A DNA stretch of 44,259 nt from UBA685 sp002299005 (lineage in GTDB: Bacteria; Pseudomonadota; Alphaproteobacteria; Puniceispirillales; Puniceispirillaceae): the NCBI GenBank assembly GCA_963966775.1, contig CAXAAH010000009.1:1-44259 (forward strand), written 5' to 3'. The translations under genes were made by a program, and so were the position numbers. The notes beneath the pieces were generated by a model. The model ran no database searches. It saw only the letters and a list, made by a program, of their open reading frames with translations, and was not told where the DNA came from. This document shows, piece by piece, positions 23,487 through 38,400 of the stretch. Each line of letters opens with the position of its first letter. Positions within the stretch are counted from its first letter, which is position 1.

Positions 23487-26400
23487 TGTTTCGCGCGTTC
23501 CGTCAATCATTTGGGTTCAAAGTTGCAACATATCTGACGGGTATGTTGCAATTTGCGTTTCCGCCCTATGCCATTGCGCAAAGTGCGGGCCCCCAAATTG
23601 TGCTTGATGGGCGTACTGATACCAGCCTTAATATCAACCAAAATGTCACCGATGTTTACACGGGCACAGTGCTTGGGAATACGGGTTTTAACTCTTTTTC
23701 TATCTTCAATGTTTATGAAGGTAATGAGGTAAATCTGTACCTGCCAGATGGTGCCACGGCCCTGATGAATATGGTTCATGACCAGCAGACGGTCATTGAT
23801 GGCTATTTGAATGCTTATAAGGATGGGGCGATTGGCGGTGATGTCTTTTTCCTTAATCCGCACGGGGTTATGGTTGGCGCGCAAGGTGTGATGAATGTCG
23901 GTTCAGCGACGCTGGTCGCGCCGACGCAAGATTTCATGAATAATATGTTTGGCGCGAATGGCATGATAAGCGCGCCGCAAGTCACACGTGTTTTGGATAA
24001 TGATATCCCGCTTTCAAGCCACGGTTTGATCACGGTCAGAGGCGCTGTTAACGCGACAGGCGGGGCGGCGCTTTCTGCCTCTGATATCAGTGTGACAGGC
24101 ACGGTTGAAACAGGCCGCGCGGCGGTTGTCTCTATCCAAAATCTGGTGAATATGAATGAGGGCGGCCTTGGCGGGGCGGTGATTGATCTCTCATCGGTCG
24201 AGGCAGGGATTAGCCTTGTCGCTGATGATGATGTTGACATTGCAGGTCGTCTTGGCGCCGATGGGGCTGAGGGGATTGATGCTGGCACAATTGATGTGCG
24301 CGCGGGTGATGATATCACACTCAGCGCAGGCGCGGATCTCTCAGCAGATGGTCAGGGCCTGAATAGCGATGGTGGCACGGTTATCACTTTTGCCGATGAT
24401 GCGGCGCTTTTGGGTCGCGGCGCGCGTCTTTCTGCTGATGGCGGGACAAGCGGTGATGGCGGGTTTGTGGAATTTTCAGCTATCCGCCTTGTTGAGCTAG
24501 CAGGTGGCCAGCTATCTGCCGCGGCGCAAGATGGCACAGATGGCGCGGTTTTGATCGACCCTGATGATATTATTATCTCAGCTGATTTGTTGCGCGATGC
24601 AAGCGCCAATGGCGGCACGGGTGATGCGGATAATAACACAAGCTGGAATGCGGGCGCGCTGACTTTGCAAGCCTCTAACAGCATTGTGATCTCAGATAAT
24701 ATTACGATCTCTAGCCGCCGTGTGACCTCTGCTTCTAGTGCTTCTGCGCACCGCAATGATAGCTCGGTGGCTGATTCTGGCGCGATTATTTTGCAATCAG
24801 ATAATATCACGCTCGGGCAAGGCGCGCTGATTACAAGCAAGGCGACGGGCAGTTTTGATGCGGGCAATATCACGCTTGATGGCCGCATTGTGATCGCCAA
24901 TGATGGCGCAGAGATTGATGCCAGCAATAGTGGTTCTGGTGATGCGGGCGCGGTTCTGATTGATGTGGATGACAGAGATAATGCGTCTATCACGCTTGAT
25001 GGTGCGGTGATAAGGGGCGGGAATATTACGCTTGATGCGGATGCAAGATTTGACCCTGCTGGTGTCTATGATAACCCAACCGCGGTTGCGAATGCTGAGA
25101 TTATTTTGGAGAATAGCGCTGAGCTTATCGCCTCTGATAATATCTCGCTGACCGCAGATGCCTTCCAAAACAAGCATGCTTATTCAGGCGGTGTGCTGGT
25201 GCAGTTTGATGCCAGAACAGCGGCCTCTGCGATTGATTTACGCGGCGCAACATTGACCGCCTCAGATGATGTGACCATCGCCTCTGCCTCGACTATTCAA
25301 ACAGATATGTCACCCACAGGCTGGTCTTCGCTGGCAAGTCTATTGCCGTTGAATGTGTCTGTGGCGGTGACCTATTCGACCTCAGATGTCTTGATTGATG
25401 GGGCAAGTAACATCACTGCCTCTGGTGATTTGAGCGTCAATGCCGAAGCGATTACGCAAAGCACCATCCTCTCACAATCAAATTCAGCTGGCGCGGCTTT
25501 GGTCGCGGCGGTCTCTGCGACTGAGAATAGAGCGACGGTCAATGTGGCTGATAATGCGAGCCTATCTGGCAGTGATGGTGTCAGCCTGAAAACAAAGGGC
25601 AAGACGCAAGTTACCGCGATTGCTGATGCATCTGCTGGCTCGATTGCGAACCTGTCTGGCGCGATTGCCATCGGTGTCGGGATTGTGCGTGATAACACAT
25701 CTACCATCATTAGCGATGATGCCTCTATCACCTCTTCTGCGGGTGATATTGAGGTGCTGGCCGACAGTCAATCACAGACGGTGTTTGCGGCAAGAGCGGC
25801 CAATGATGATAATTTCACCGCGACGGTTCAAGAGAAGTTTGACGCTGGCATAGATGATACAGCCGCGCTAAATCAAAGCTTCCTAGGCTTTAATCTCGCC
25901 AGCTTCCTTAAGAGTGAGGTCGCCGACCAAATCACCACGGTGACAAGCCAGATGGATGCCACCAATGATGGCTCTGGCGGTATCCAGCTATCTGGCGCGC
26001 TGACGTTTTCTGATGTCCAGAATGATACGGAAACCTTTGTGAAGGGCAGTGGCTCTAACGCGCCTAGCCTGTCTGCGGCTAATGGTGCGATTGATATCAA
26101 AGCGCGTGCGGTAACCCAAGCGCAAGGCTTTGCCTCTGGTCGTACCGATAATGGTTCTGTGGGCGGCTCGGCTGGGATCGCGATACAGCTGATTGAAAAT
26201 ACGCTTATCTCACAAGTGCAAGGCACAGATAATGCGAATGTCAATCTGACCAGTGATAATCTGACCGTGGCGGCCTTGACACAAGCCTATGAAGATAATG
26301 TCTCTGATCTGAATAAATATAATATTTTTGTCTCATCAGGTGTTGGCAATGATGGCGATAATGATGAGGTCGGTATTGCGGGCGCTATTGCCGTGCAGGT

Positions 26401-29400
26401 GTCGAACGTCAATGATGTGACAGCTGAGATTGGTGATAATGTCACAGCGACTATCGATGATAATGTCGTGGTCACAGCTAGCAATAATACCGAGGTTAAA
26501 GTTAAGGCCGATGGCTCCAAAGGGGCGCAAGCTGCGTCTGACGAGTTCTTTGCGGTGTTGGATAATGCGACCCCGTCTGAGCAAGTTGTGAAGACCAATT
26601 CTGTGTCAGGCAAGCTTGGCATTGGTGCATCACTTGCCTTTGCCATAACCGAAAATGATGTCATCGCACGGGTCGATGGCGGCGCGCTATTTAGCGGTAC
26701 GGATAATCTTAGCGTCACGGCTGATCAAATCTCAACCACTGAATCAGAGGCGCGTTCGTCTGGTTCAGGCGGTGTGGCGCTTGTGCCTGTGGCGGCGATT
26801 TCGGTTGCCCGCAATAACGCGCTTGCTCTGATTGATAGCGGTGCTTCGACATTAACATTGGCAGATAAAGCGACCATTGCCTCGACCCAAAACGTCAAGA
26901 CAAGTTCGGTTGGTAATGGCGCGGCTGATACAGGCGGCGATGCCTCATTGCAGGTGGCGGTTGGCCTATCGGCTGGTATCTCGGTTAGTTTTGATAATAA
27001 CAGCGCGCGCCTATCGCGTGATTTGAGCGTGCCTGGCGGGCTAGAGATTGCGGCGCTTACAAGTCATGATGTGCAATCTGGCGCACAATCATCTGCGCAG
27101 AAAATCGATCCTGAGCTGATTGAAAATGCGGATGCTGAAGAAGAAGATGCGGACGCGGAAAATACCGCTGATAACGCGACCAATAACAGCACGACTGACA
27201 CGGTTGATGGCTTGCTTGGCACGACCAATGGCCAATCTGGCAAGGCTGTGAATGCGGATGCGATTAAGAATAAGCTGAACACGAATTTTGCCAATGTCTC
27301 TGGCGGTGATACGCCTGTTGGCGGGCCTGAATCGACGGGTAGCAATGAAGGCAAGTCAGTTGCCATCGCTGGTGCCTTTGGTGTGACCTATGCTGAAAGT
27401 GACGCGGTTGCAGAGATTTCATCAGGTGTGACGGTCAATGGTGGCTCTGATAATATCTCGGTATCGTCGCTGAAAAACACAGATATGACCTCAACAGGTG
27501 ATGCCTCGACAGGCGGGTCTGATGTGAATGTGGGCGGCGGTGTTGGCCTGAATATTGCCAAGAGTAATAACGCCGCGCGCATCGGTGATGAGGCGGTGAT
27601 TACGGCAAGTGATTTATCGGTGGTCGCAGGCATGCGCTCACAGCTTGCGGCGGATAATTCCACCGATGCGACGAACGTTATCACAGCAAGCGCGACGGCT
27701 GGATCTGGCACTGGTGAGGTTGCGATCGCAGGCTCTATTGCGTTGAATGTGGTGCTTGAAAATAACGCAACCGCGCGAATTGGCGATAATGTCAGCCTAA
27801 CGCTTGCCGATGGTGATGTGGTTGTTGAGGCGGTGGCAACCAATAATTATGATGCCTCTTCAACGGCCACGGTTGGCAAGACAAATGCGCTATTTGCAGG
27901 TATTGATGCGGCGCTTTCTGGCTTGCAAGATATCACGGTTTGGACGTCATCTGTTGCCAAGACCTTTACGAATTTAACATCATCAGCCGTTAACCAAGCC
28001 TATTCAGAAGGTGAGTTATTTGCCGACCCATCTGAGGGCGGCGGCGATGATGATAGTGATAGCGGCGATGATGAGGGCGGCTTTGGCCTTGGGGCTGGTA
28101 TCTCTATCAATGCGGTTATCGAAGAGAAGACCAAGGCGGTTATCGAAGATAATGTGACGTTCGATGGCACAGGCCGCAGTGACTCGCTAAGAGTTGCCGC
28201 AACGGCGACGACAACCACTTCGACCAAGGCTTTTGCCGGAGCAAAGCCGGGGGCGGGGAATGATCCGGACGCCAAAACCTCGCTTGATGCGGCGGTTGCG
28301 GTTAGCGTCGTTATCAAAGATGTTGATGCCCGCCTTGGCAGTGCCTCGACAATTTTGACAGATGGTGATGTGGATGTGGTCTCGACCGCGAACACTGTCT
28401 CGCAATCAACCGCTAAGGGTGAGGTTTCTGCCTCTAGCACAGCGGTCGGTGCGTCTGTGGCGGTCGGTGTGGTGCTTGAGACAAATGAAGCGGTGCTGAA
28501 TTCAAATCTGAATCTAGCCAATAATGGCGCGCTGTCTGTTCAGGCAGATAGCAATGCCACAGATATCGTGCTGGCAGATGCGACAGCGGCAGGCGCGGCG
28601 CTTGATAAATATTCAAACAAGCTCGGGATGGAAAAGAGCGACCTGCTAGGCTCAACAAGAGCGAGCTCATCAGACGGTGATACGCCGGCTTCTATGTCGG
28701 CGCTAAATGGTGATTTCACAGGTGGGCAGGGCGCTGATTTTGATACCACAGGTGATAAGACTTCGACGCCAAATGGTGAGGGGGGCGAGTCTAAGCAGTC
28801 AGGCTCAATTAATATCGCGGCTTCGGTTGCGGCCAATTGGGCCGACCATAGTGCCAAGGCGTTTATTTCTGATAATTTGTCAATTACCTCTGCGGGTGAT
28901 GTGCTGGTCGAGGCGACCAATGATGCGAATTACCGCACGCGCGGCTCTGGCATGTCAGTCTTTGCGGATAAATCTATTGGTGTCGGTGTTGGCTTGCTGA
29001 AGACAGGTCAGGTCACAGAAGCTGAGATTGGCGAGAATGTTGGCATTAACGCGGGCACGTCGGATGTGAATGTGCGCGCGATTTCTTCTGAGAATCAAGG
29101 CACAGATCCTGATAATGCGTCGATTAATTTCGGCGGCTATGCCTCTGCTGAGGGTATCGCTGGTGCCGGCGGCGGCGAGCTTGGTGTGGCTGGCTCGCTT
29201 GCTTTGACCTTCTCTTATGACAGGCAGTTGGCGCGTATTCGCAAGAATTCAACTATCTCATCTGCGGCGAATGTGGGTGTGACCTCAACCGCGACAAATA
29301 AGATTGTGACAAGAGCGTGGGCGATGGCGCTTGCCTCTGATGCGACTTGTGATGATCCGGGCAATTGTGGCAGCAGCTCTGGTGATAAGACGGCTGTGGG

Positions 29401-32400
29401 TGCGTCTATTGCGGTGAATATTGTCATCGATAATAACACGGCCGAAATTGGCGAGAATGTCGATATCAGCGCGGCCACTGATAATGTCAGTGTGATTGCC
29501 AAGGATCTCAAGCCGTCAAATGCTGAATTCTTGCTAGACCCGTCTGATAACACGACCAATACCGAAGATTATATCCAAGCGAACTACACCGCGACTTTGC
29601 AAAACTCATCCTATTATGCTGAGGCGATTGCCGGCGGTGCGGCGCAAAATGGTAATGCTGGCTCAGGCTCTTTAGCGGTCACAGTGTCGGTTGGTAAGAC
29701 GCAAGCGCTGGTTGGTGAGGGTGTGCAAATTGGCGGTGATAATTTCACCGTTGAGGCCTTTAATTCATCAGACGCTCGTCATCTCGTGGGCGCGGTGGCA
29801 CTGGCAGATAAGAAGGCAATAGGGGCCTCTATCTCTGGTATTTATTTGCGCGAAGATGTGAATGCTTATGTGGCTTATGACAGTGATAGCGTCGCCACCG
29901 ATAATGTCACGGTCGATATCACAGGCGATATGAGCGTTGGCGCCACGGCTGATCAAAATGCGTTGACGATTATGGCGGCTGGCGGTGTCTCATCAAATGA
30001 ATTAGCGCTGGCAGGTGCCTTTGGCTTTAACGTGCTTGATAGTGATGTCGAAGCGCGTATTCGCCGCAATGCGGATATCACCTCAAGCGGCGGGTCGGTT
30101 GCGGTGAATGCGACCAGCTTGTCTGATATTCAGAATTTTGCCATTGCGGTGGCAGGCTCAGGCGGGTCTGATTCGGCGGGTGGCTCATTGGCTTTGAACC
30201 TGTTCCTCACAGATAAAAAAGCGATTGTCGGAGATAATGCCGCGTCTGATAATAATATCCAGATTAGCGCGGCGAATGATATTGATGTCAGTGTCGATAC
30301 TAAGCAAGAGATTATGAATGGTGTGATCTCGGCGGCTGTCTCGACCTCAAGCAATGCGATTTCTGGCGCGCTATCATCGAATATCGTCAAGGGTGACAGC
30401 TATGCGCTTGTCCAGCAAGGCGCAGATCTCAATACAGACAGTACGGTCACATCAAGCACGCAAGCTGTCTCTGTCACAGCCGTGGATAATACGACCATCA
30501 CAGATTTAACAGGCACATTGGCGGCCTCAAGCTCTACCTCAATAGGTGTGGCGCTTGGTGCGAACGTGTTCTGGAAAGATGTGCAAGCGGGCATTAATTC
30601 AACCGTCAATGCCGATGATAATGTCATTGTGAGCGCTGATACAGAACAGAATTTGACCGCGACAGTGGTTGGTATTGCTGGCTCTTCAGGCGGGCTTGCA
30701 GGGGCGGGTTCTGTGTCGGTTGGCTTGGTGAAGTCTACCACTGAGGCGACCATTGGTTCAGCTGGTGTGATTGATACTGACGGGTCTGTGAGTGTCCATG
30801 CAGGTGATGATACGGATATCTTCATGCTAGAGCCTGCGGCAAGTTTCTCATCTGGTGGCACCGCGCTTGCAGGGGCGGTTGGTGCGGCGGTCTTTATCGG
30901 CACCACAAAAGCGCGGATTTTGGATAATGCTGAGGTCACCGCCAATGGTAATGAGGCGATGCAGGTTGAGATTGATAGCACCTATACGACCTCGCCTTTG
31001 CTTGATGGTATCTTTGGCGGCGGCGATAATGAGACGCGTGATGCGCTAGGTGATTTCAATGATAATTTCACCTTTGATAATATTAAGGATCTGTTCTTAA
31101 CCGAAACACGCAATACCGAGACGCGCCGTGGTGTGTCTGTATCGGCCGTGTCTGATCAAGATGTGATTTCTATCGCGGCCTCTGGCGCGGTCTCATCTGA
31201 TAGTGCGATTGCGATATCTCTCTCAGCGGGTGTGGGCGTTCATACCACCGAAGCTTCGATTGGGGATGGGGTGGTAATCAATGATGATATCTCGTCTGCC
31301 AATGCCGCCCAAGATGTGGTGGTCAGAGCGATTTCAGATACTTATTGGGTTGATTTATCAGCCGCGCTTGGTGTTGGCACAGGCTCTGCTGGTGTGGGTA
31401 TTGGCGCAGATGTGGTGGTGCAGGTCAAGAACACAGATGCCTTTATCAGCCAAAATGCGGTTGTCAAAGCAAACCAGAATGTCGCGGTCGAAGCCGCGGC
31501 AAGAGATAAGATTATCAATTCAGCCGCGACCATCGGTGTGGGCTCTACGGCAGGTGTTGCTGGCACGGCGTCTGTGGCGGTCATCATTAATGATACACAA
31601 GCGCGCATTGATGGCGATGTAAGGGCTGAAGATAATGTCAGCGTTGATGCGGATGGCACCTCTGAGCTTATTCAGATTGCGGGCGCGGTTGGCGGTGGTG
31701 GCACGGCCGGTATTGGTGCTTCATTTGGTATCGCGGTTGTCAAAGGCGAGACAAGAGCCATCATCGGCAACACCGCGCAAGTTGATGGCAAGGGCACAAC
31801 ATCTGTCACAGCCGATAGCACTGAGAATTCGGTTGCGGCCGTTCTTGCAGGCGGCATTGGCGGTACGGTCGGCGTGTCTGTCGCGGCCGGCATTAAGGTG
31901 CATGATTCAACCACCAAGGCACAGATTTTAGGCGGCGTGAACCAACGCTTTGATGATGCGAGCTATAGCGCCCAAGATGTGGCGGTTAGAGCAACCAATG
32001 CTGTGACAACGATTGATGTCATTGGCGGTATTGGCGGCGGCGGCACAGTTGGTGTGGGTGTCTCTTTGAATGCGCTTGTGGTGCATAATAAGGCGCAAGC
32101 GTCTATTGAAGGGGCGGTGCGCGCTGAACGTGATATCGCGGTTGAGGCGACGTCAGCTAAATCAACTAAGAATTTCACGCTTGCTGGTGCGGCAGGTGGT
32201 ACGGTTTCAGTGGCTGGTAATGTGGCGGTCTTGATGGTCGGTGCGCAAGCCGATGAAGAGACTGACAAGCAGATGACAGGCTCTGGCGATAGCAATTTGG
32301 CAGATGACGCAGATAGCCGGAATAATTCGCTTATCGTCTCTGATATCATCAGCGATAACGCCTCTGATGGCGATTATTCACGCACAGGCACAGGCTTTAG

Positions 32401-35400
32401 CGAGGTCGCATCGACCATCGATTCAAAGCAGGCTGATACGAATATCGGCACCAAGTTCAATAATTATGACAACACAACCTCATTGAACCAAACCAAAGCC
32501 TTTATCACCTCAAGCGCGACCGTCGAAGCAGGGCGCGATTTAACCGTTGAGGCAGAAGACACAACCGAGACAATCTTTACCGCCGGCGCGATCGGTGGGG
32601 CAGGTATTGTCGGGGTCGGTGTGACGGTTGGGGTCGTGTTGGTGAATAACACAGCCCAAGCCTATATTGGCGATGGTGCGAGCGTAAATGCGACACGCAG
32701 AACACTTGTCCGGGCACGCACAAGTGAAGATGTCAATTCAGGCGCACTCTCAGCAGGCGGTGCAGGTATCACCTCTGTGCAAGGTGTGGTGATGGCACAG
32801 GTCACAAACTCAACCACCCATGCCTTTATTGGCGATAATGCCTCTGTGAACCAGCAAGATAATTCTTCGACCACGCAAGAAGTGGCGGTCTTGGCAGAGA
32901 GCGATACAAGCTTGCTATCTGTCTCAGGTTCTGGTGGCGGCGCGCTGGTAGGTGTTGGTATCACAGGTGATGCGGTTGTCTTGGACAAGGAGACAAAGGC
33001 CTATATTGGCGATAATGCGCGCGTCTCTTCTGGCGGTGATATCACCGTTGATGCGGATGCCGAGACAGATATTATTCAGGTTGCCCTGTCGATTAATGGC
33101 GGCCTTGTCGGTGTCACAGGCTCTGCTGGTGTGGTTGTGGCAAAGAATGAGACGGCCGCGCTTATCGGGTCTGATGCGGTTATATATGCGACTGATTCTG
33201 TGCGTCTTGAAGCGCGTGATGATACCGAGATTGACGCGGTTGTTATCGCAGGTTCTGGCGGCGCGGTGGGTGTCTCTGGTGCTTTTGGTACCTATATCTT
33301 TAAGTCACAAACACAAGCCGCAGTGGATGATGGCGCAAGCATTACAGCGCTTGCCGATGGTGATGGTCTTGATGCCGCAAATGGCGTGATTGATAATTCA
33401 TCCACCTCTATCACCTCAAAGCAAACGCGTGACCAAGATGGTAATGAGAAGACAGATAATTTCACCGTGGTTGATGCGCAATTTGGCACAGATACCAATA
33501 AAGGCCTATCGATTGCGGCGGTCACGAATGAAGATATGAATTTCGCGCCTGTTGGTCTTGGCTTTGGCGCGGTGGGTGTGGCTGGTGTGGTTGCGACCAC
33601 GGTAGCAAATTCAATCACCCGCGCAAAAGTTGGCGATAATGTTATCATCAATAATGATTTAACAGGCGCCTCTGCTGACCAAGATGTGCGCTTGCTGGCG
33701 AAATCAAATACCCAGCTAAATAACATCTCATCTGGCATTTCGGCAGGTGGTGTGGCGGTGTCTCTTGATATTGATACGCAAGTCTTTACCAAAACGGTTG
33801 AGGCGGTTGTGGGCGATAATGTCACGATGAAGGCCACGCAAAATATCGCGGTTGAGGCGGATAGCACCGACCGAATTTATCAGACGATGATCTCTGTTGC
33901 CGCTGGTGCGAATGCGGTGGGCGGTATTGTCGGTGTGTCTGTTATTGGCGATAATGTGCGCGCTGAGATTGGTGATGATGCGACCCTTCGTGCGGGCGAT
34001 AATCTGACGGTTCAATCAGACCAAGAAATGCACCTCGTTCAATCAGCGGGTAATATCGCGGTTGGCTTTGGCGGGGCTGGCATTGGTACCTCGCTTGGTG
34101 TGCTAGTGGCGAAATCTTCGAACACAGCCAAGATTGGTGATAATGCAGATATCGCGGTGCGTGATGCGCTGCTTGTGACGGCGAATACAGATACGAATCT
34201 GAACCAAAATATCATTGGTTTCTCTGGCGACCCTAGCCTTGCTATCTCTGGCGCGCTTGGCATTAATATCTTGAAGACAAGCACGGTTGCTGAGATTGGT
34301 GATGGGGCAAGCATTAATCAGGTCGCGTCCTATAATGATGTCTCCACGCAAAGCATTTCGGTGATTGCGAATGATAATGTGACAACACAAGCCGCAGGCG
34401 GTGCGGCGGCATTTGCGGGCGGTGCTGGTGCTGGTATTGGCGCGGTGGCAACGGTCACACGCAACACAGTTGCCGCGCGTATTGGCACAGATTTGGTGGC
34501 ATCTGCGCAAGGTGATGTGCGTATCAGAGCCGATAGCACCAAAGATGTCTCGAACCAAGGTATCGCGGCCGCAGGTGGTCTTGGCCTTGGCGCGGCAGGC
34601 TCGCTTGCCTTAACGCTTATCGGTGGTGAGATGTCTGATAATGCGTCTCAGAACCTGTCAAATGACAATGGCGATATGGTTAGCGAAGCCGCGGCTGATG
34701 CGGGTGAGGATAGAGGCAATTATGATAATGATTCTGCCAAGACAAATACGGCCGCTTATACAGAGGCTGATGATAATGAAACGCTGTCTTTGGTCGCCGC
34801 GCAAACAGGCGGTATCGATGATGATATTAATGGTGATGGCGCTGATTCAACCCTCGCAGAGATTGGGGCAAATGCCCAGATAACGGCGAATGGCGCTTTG
34901 GCGGTTGAAGCAGAAGAGACGTTGAAATTATCGCAAATCTCTGGCGGTGCGGCGGTTGGTGCTGTGGGTGTGGGCGGCTTTATTGCGGTCGCTGATTATG
35001 CGGGCTCTGTGCAAGCGCGTATTGGGGCAAATGCGGTGATTGATAATATCACTGATTTGACGGTCTCAGCTGTGCTTGATTCAGGCGCCAATAAAACAAT
35101 CAGCCTGCCAGATGGTTCCACGATTTCAGTGGCTGGTGTGAACTCAACCGTTATCGGTGCGTCTGTGGGTCTAGTGGGTCTTACGGCGTCTATTGCGCAG
35201 GTGAATTTGACGGAGAATGCGACCGCGCAAATTGGGGATAATGTCACCATCAATGCGGGCGCAGATAATGGCAGCGTGTCAATCACAAGTACAAGAGATG
35301 TTGACGCTGAGGTCAATGTGGCGGCGGTTGCGGCTGGTATCGCGGCGGCAGGTGTGTCTTATGCGGCGATTAATGCTGGCGGTAATTCACGCGCGCTTAT

Positions 35401-38400
35401 TGGCAATGATGTGCGTTTTGGCTCTTCGACAAATCGCTTTGGGGCAACAACGATTAGAGCGCGTAATACCTCCACCCAAAAGGCCCGCGCGGTCTCGGCT
35501 GGTCTTGGCTATTATGGCGCGGTGGTTGGTGCGGTTGTGAAGCTGGATGACAGCGGTGATACCAAGGCCGTGCTTGGCAATAATGTGGTGATTAACTCAA
35601 ACGGCCTGTTGACCATCGCCTCTGATGATAGAGCCCGCAATGATAGTGAGGCAGTTGGTGTCGCGGTCTCTGGCGGTGTTGGCTTGTCGATTATCTCGTC
35701 AAAGGTCGATGTTGACCGTGATGCTTATACTGAAATAGGTGATAATGTCACCTTGCGTGGTAATGGTCTGGCGATTAGCTCATCTATTGGTGAGCTTGGC
35801 CAGAATATGGCTGAATCAGATGTCACAGGCGCAGGCGGCGGCCTGCTGGCAGGTGTCACAGGTTCTGAATCGATTATCACAAATGACGCTGATACAAAGA
35901 TTACCATCGGCCAGAACAGCCAGCTTTATGCCTCACAAGCCAGTGGCGGCGAAGAGGTGAGCGCGGCTGATAGTTCGCTGAGCGCCACCAACTATGCGAA
36001 TGCGAGCAATGATTCAAACGCGATTGCCATTGGTGCGGTGGCGATTGGGGCGCATGTGACGCGCACAACACAAACAGGCGGCGCGCTTATTCAAACAGGC
36101 AATGGCGGCGCGGTTGATGTGCTTGGTAACATCTCCTATGAGGCGCTGTCTGATAGAGATACACGCTCGGTTTCAATCGCTGGTGCGGGTGGTCTTGGCG
36201 CGGTGACAGCGGGTGAAGGTGCTATCTCTCATAGCTCTGATGCACAGATTATCTTTGATAATGGCACGGGCTCTGGCAATGGTATCGCGCTTGATGTCAC
36301 AGATAATCTGACGCTGACAGCGCGCAACCAAGATAGCTATGATGGCTCGCTTGATGCAGGGGCGGTTGCGGTTGCAGGGGCAACGGGCGCTAAATTGCGC
36401 AATGATGGCACAGCCAATACAGCGATTGATTTCGGTAATTTTGCCACCATCACCGCGCATAATATGACGGCCACATCTGAGAATAATTTGGCCAAGACAG
36501 GCCTTGATGAGAATTTCAGATTTGATGGCGGCGGCGGTATCTCTGTGACGGTGGGTGATTCGCGCACAACACAGGCGCAAACAAACAGGCTTGATATTGG
36601 TGATAACAGCTCTGTCGATTTGACTGGCACAGGCACAAACCAAGGCACGTTGACGTTGAATGCGCTGACAGATGTGACCGCAAGTGATGAGATGGTCTTG
36701 AACACAGGCGCGCTTGTCGGTGTGCCTGTCTCTGATACCGCGATTACGGCCACGGCAAGCAATGATGTGGTGGTCGGCACAGGGTCTAGCCTGACGACTA
36801 TGCGCGGTGATATTGTGATTTCTGCCAAGCTTGTAAGTGATGTGGAAGCAGATGCCAAAACCTCTGTTTGGGGTCTGGCGGGTATTGGCGCGACAGGCAA
36901 ATCATCTGCCTCTTTGACCTCGTCGAATAACATTGATTTTGCCGCAGATTCAACTCTCACAGGCAATGGCGCGTTAAGTGTTACGACCAATGGTACGCTT
37001 GACCGTATGGATGTTGTGGCGAAGACGAATATCTATAATAACACGCTGATTGCGGGTATTTTTGATGAAAAAGCAGATGCCCATCTCAGCCATGATACGC
37101 ACATCCACATAAGAGAAGGCGCGCGCCTTCGCTCAGCGACTGACCTGACGATTAAGGCAAGTGATGGTGTCCGCAATGCCTCTGGCAAGGGTGAGAAGAC
37201 GTGGCTGCAATATGTTGGTATCGCGGTTGTGCCGCTCAATGGTAAGTTCGGCAATACAACAGGCGCTTCATCCAAAGAAATCACGCTTGATGGCACGGTT
37301 GAAACAGGCGTCTTTGCGACACAATATCTGACCTTTGGCCGTGATTTTGGCACCTTTATTCAAGACCCTGATAATGCCTCAGGCGTGGCGCGTCGCTCTA
37401 TTGGTAAGTTTGGCTCACAATGGCTTTATACAGATAATAATACGATTGCCAGCCTGTCGCTTGATAATCTGACAGATGATGCGGGCCTGTCGGCAAAATC
37501 GCATGACCATCTAGGGTTTGAGTTTGAGGCAGATCAAAGCTTCTCAAATGATATTGATGACCAGATTGATAATCTAACAGCGGCCAAAGCGGCGACCTAT
37601 GATTCTGCGCAAACGACCCGTCTTCAAACACGTATCGCGGCGCTTGATAATCAGACAACCTTTTATAATGCCCAGAATGATGGTGCCTGTCAGACTGCCC
37701 AATGTGAAATCAATACGGTGCAAGATAACATCACCTCTTTGACGGTTCTGATTGATGATAATACAACCACACCTGCTGACAGAACTGTCTATGAAGGTCA
37801 GCGGACACAATTGCAGGGCGTGTTGGCGACCATGCAGGCGGATAATTACACCTTTGAGCCGCCAGAAGATTATTCAATCGTGCTAGCAGATATTGCGAGT
37901 GAGAAGGCCGATTTGCAGGCGCAGATAGCGGCGCTTGGTGACCAAGGTGATCCCACTTTAGCGACACAGATTGACGCAGAGATTGGCTTCCTTGAGGCGA
38001 TGCGCGCGCAGATGAATACAGGGCAGGTTGATATCATTAAAGTGAATGATATCTATGCCGCGGCTGGTAATGTCATCCTAGAAGCTGATACGGTGCAAGG
38101 GGCGTCTACGGGCGCTATTACCTCGCGCAATGAGGTGTCTGTGACAATCCGCAATGATTCAAACTCGCCGCTAAAGATTGGTGAGATTGAAATTCCAAAT
38201 GCGCCTGCGGGTCGTATTTTGTTCAACAGCCAGCTGGTTGAAAATAGCGCGGATATTAACCGCTATAATAAGGATAAATCAGCGACACTTGATTTTGGCA
38301 TGACTTCAAGCTCTGCTGGTCTTGTCTCATCTGTTGATATTAGCAGTCGTTATGATCCTGACGTGACAAGCTATAACCCATCAGGTGTGGATATCAGAGC

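Noticed and set aside
26410..36620. CRISPR-like or mobile repeat array.
   Set aside because: The repeats are protein-level modules in one reading frame, diverged in DNA, without uniform spacers.
36804..36812. RGD tripeptide in the exoprotein (about residue 4440).
   Set aside because: A single RGD in 6569 residues is expected by chance and there is no reason to expect an integrin host.
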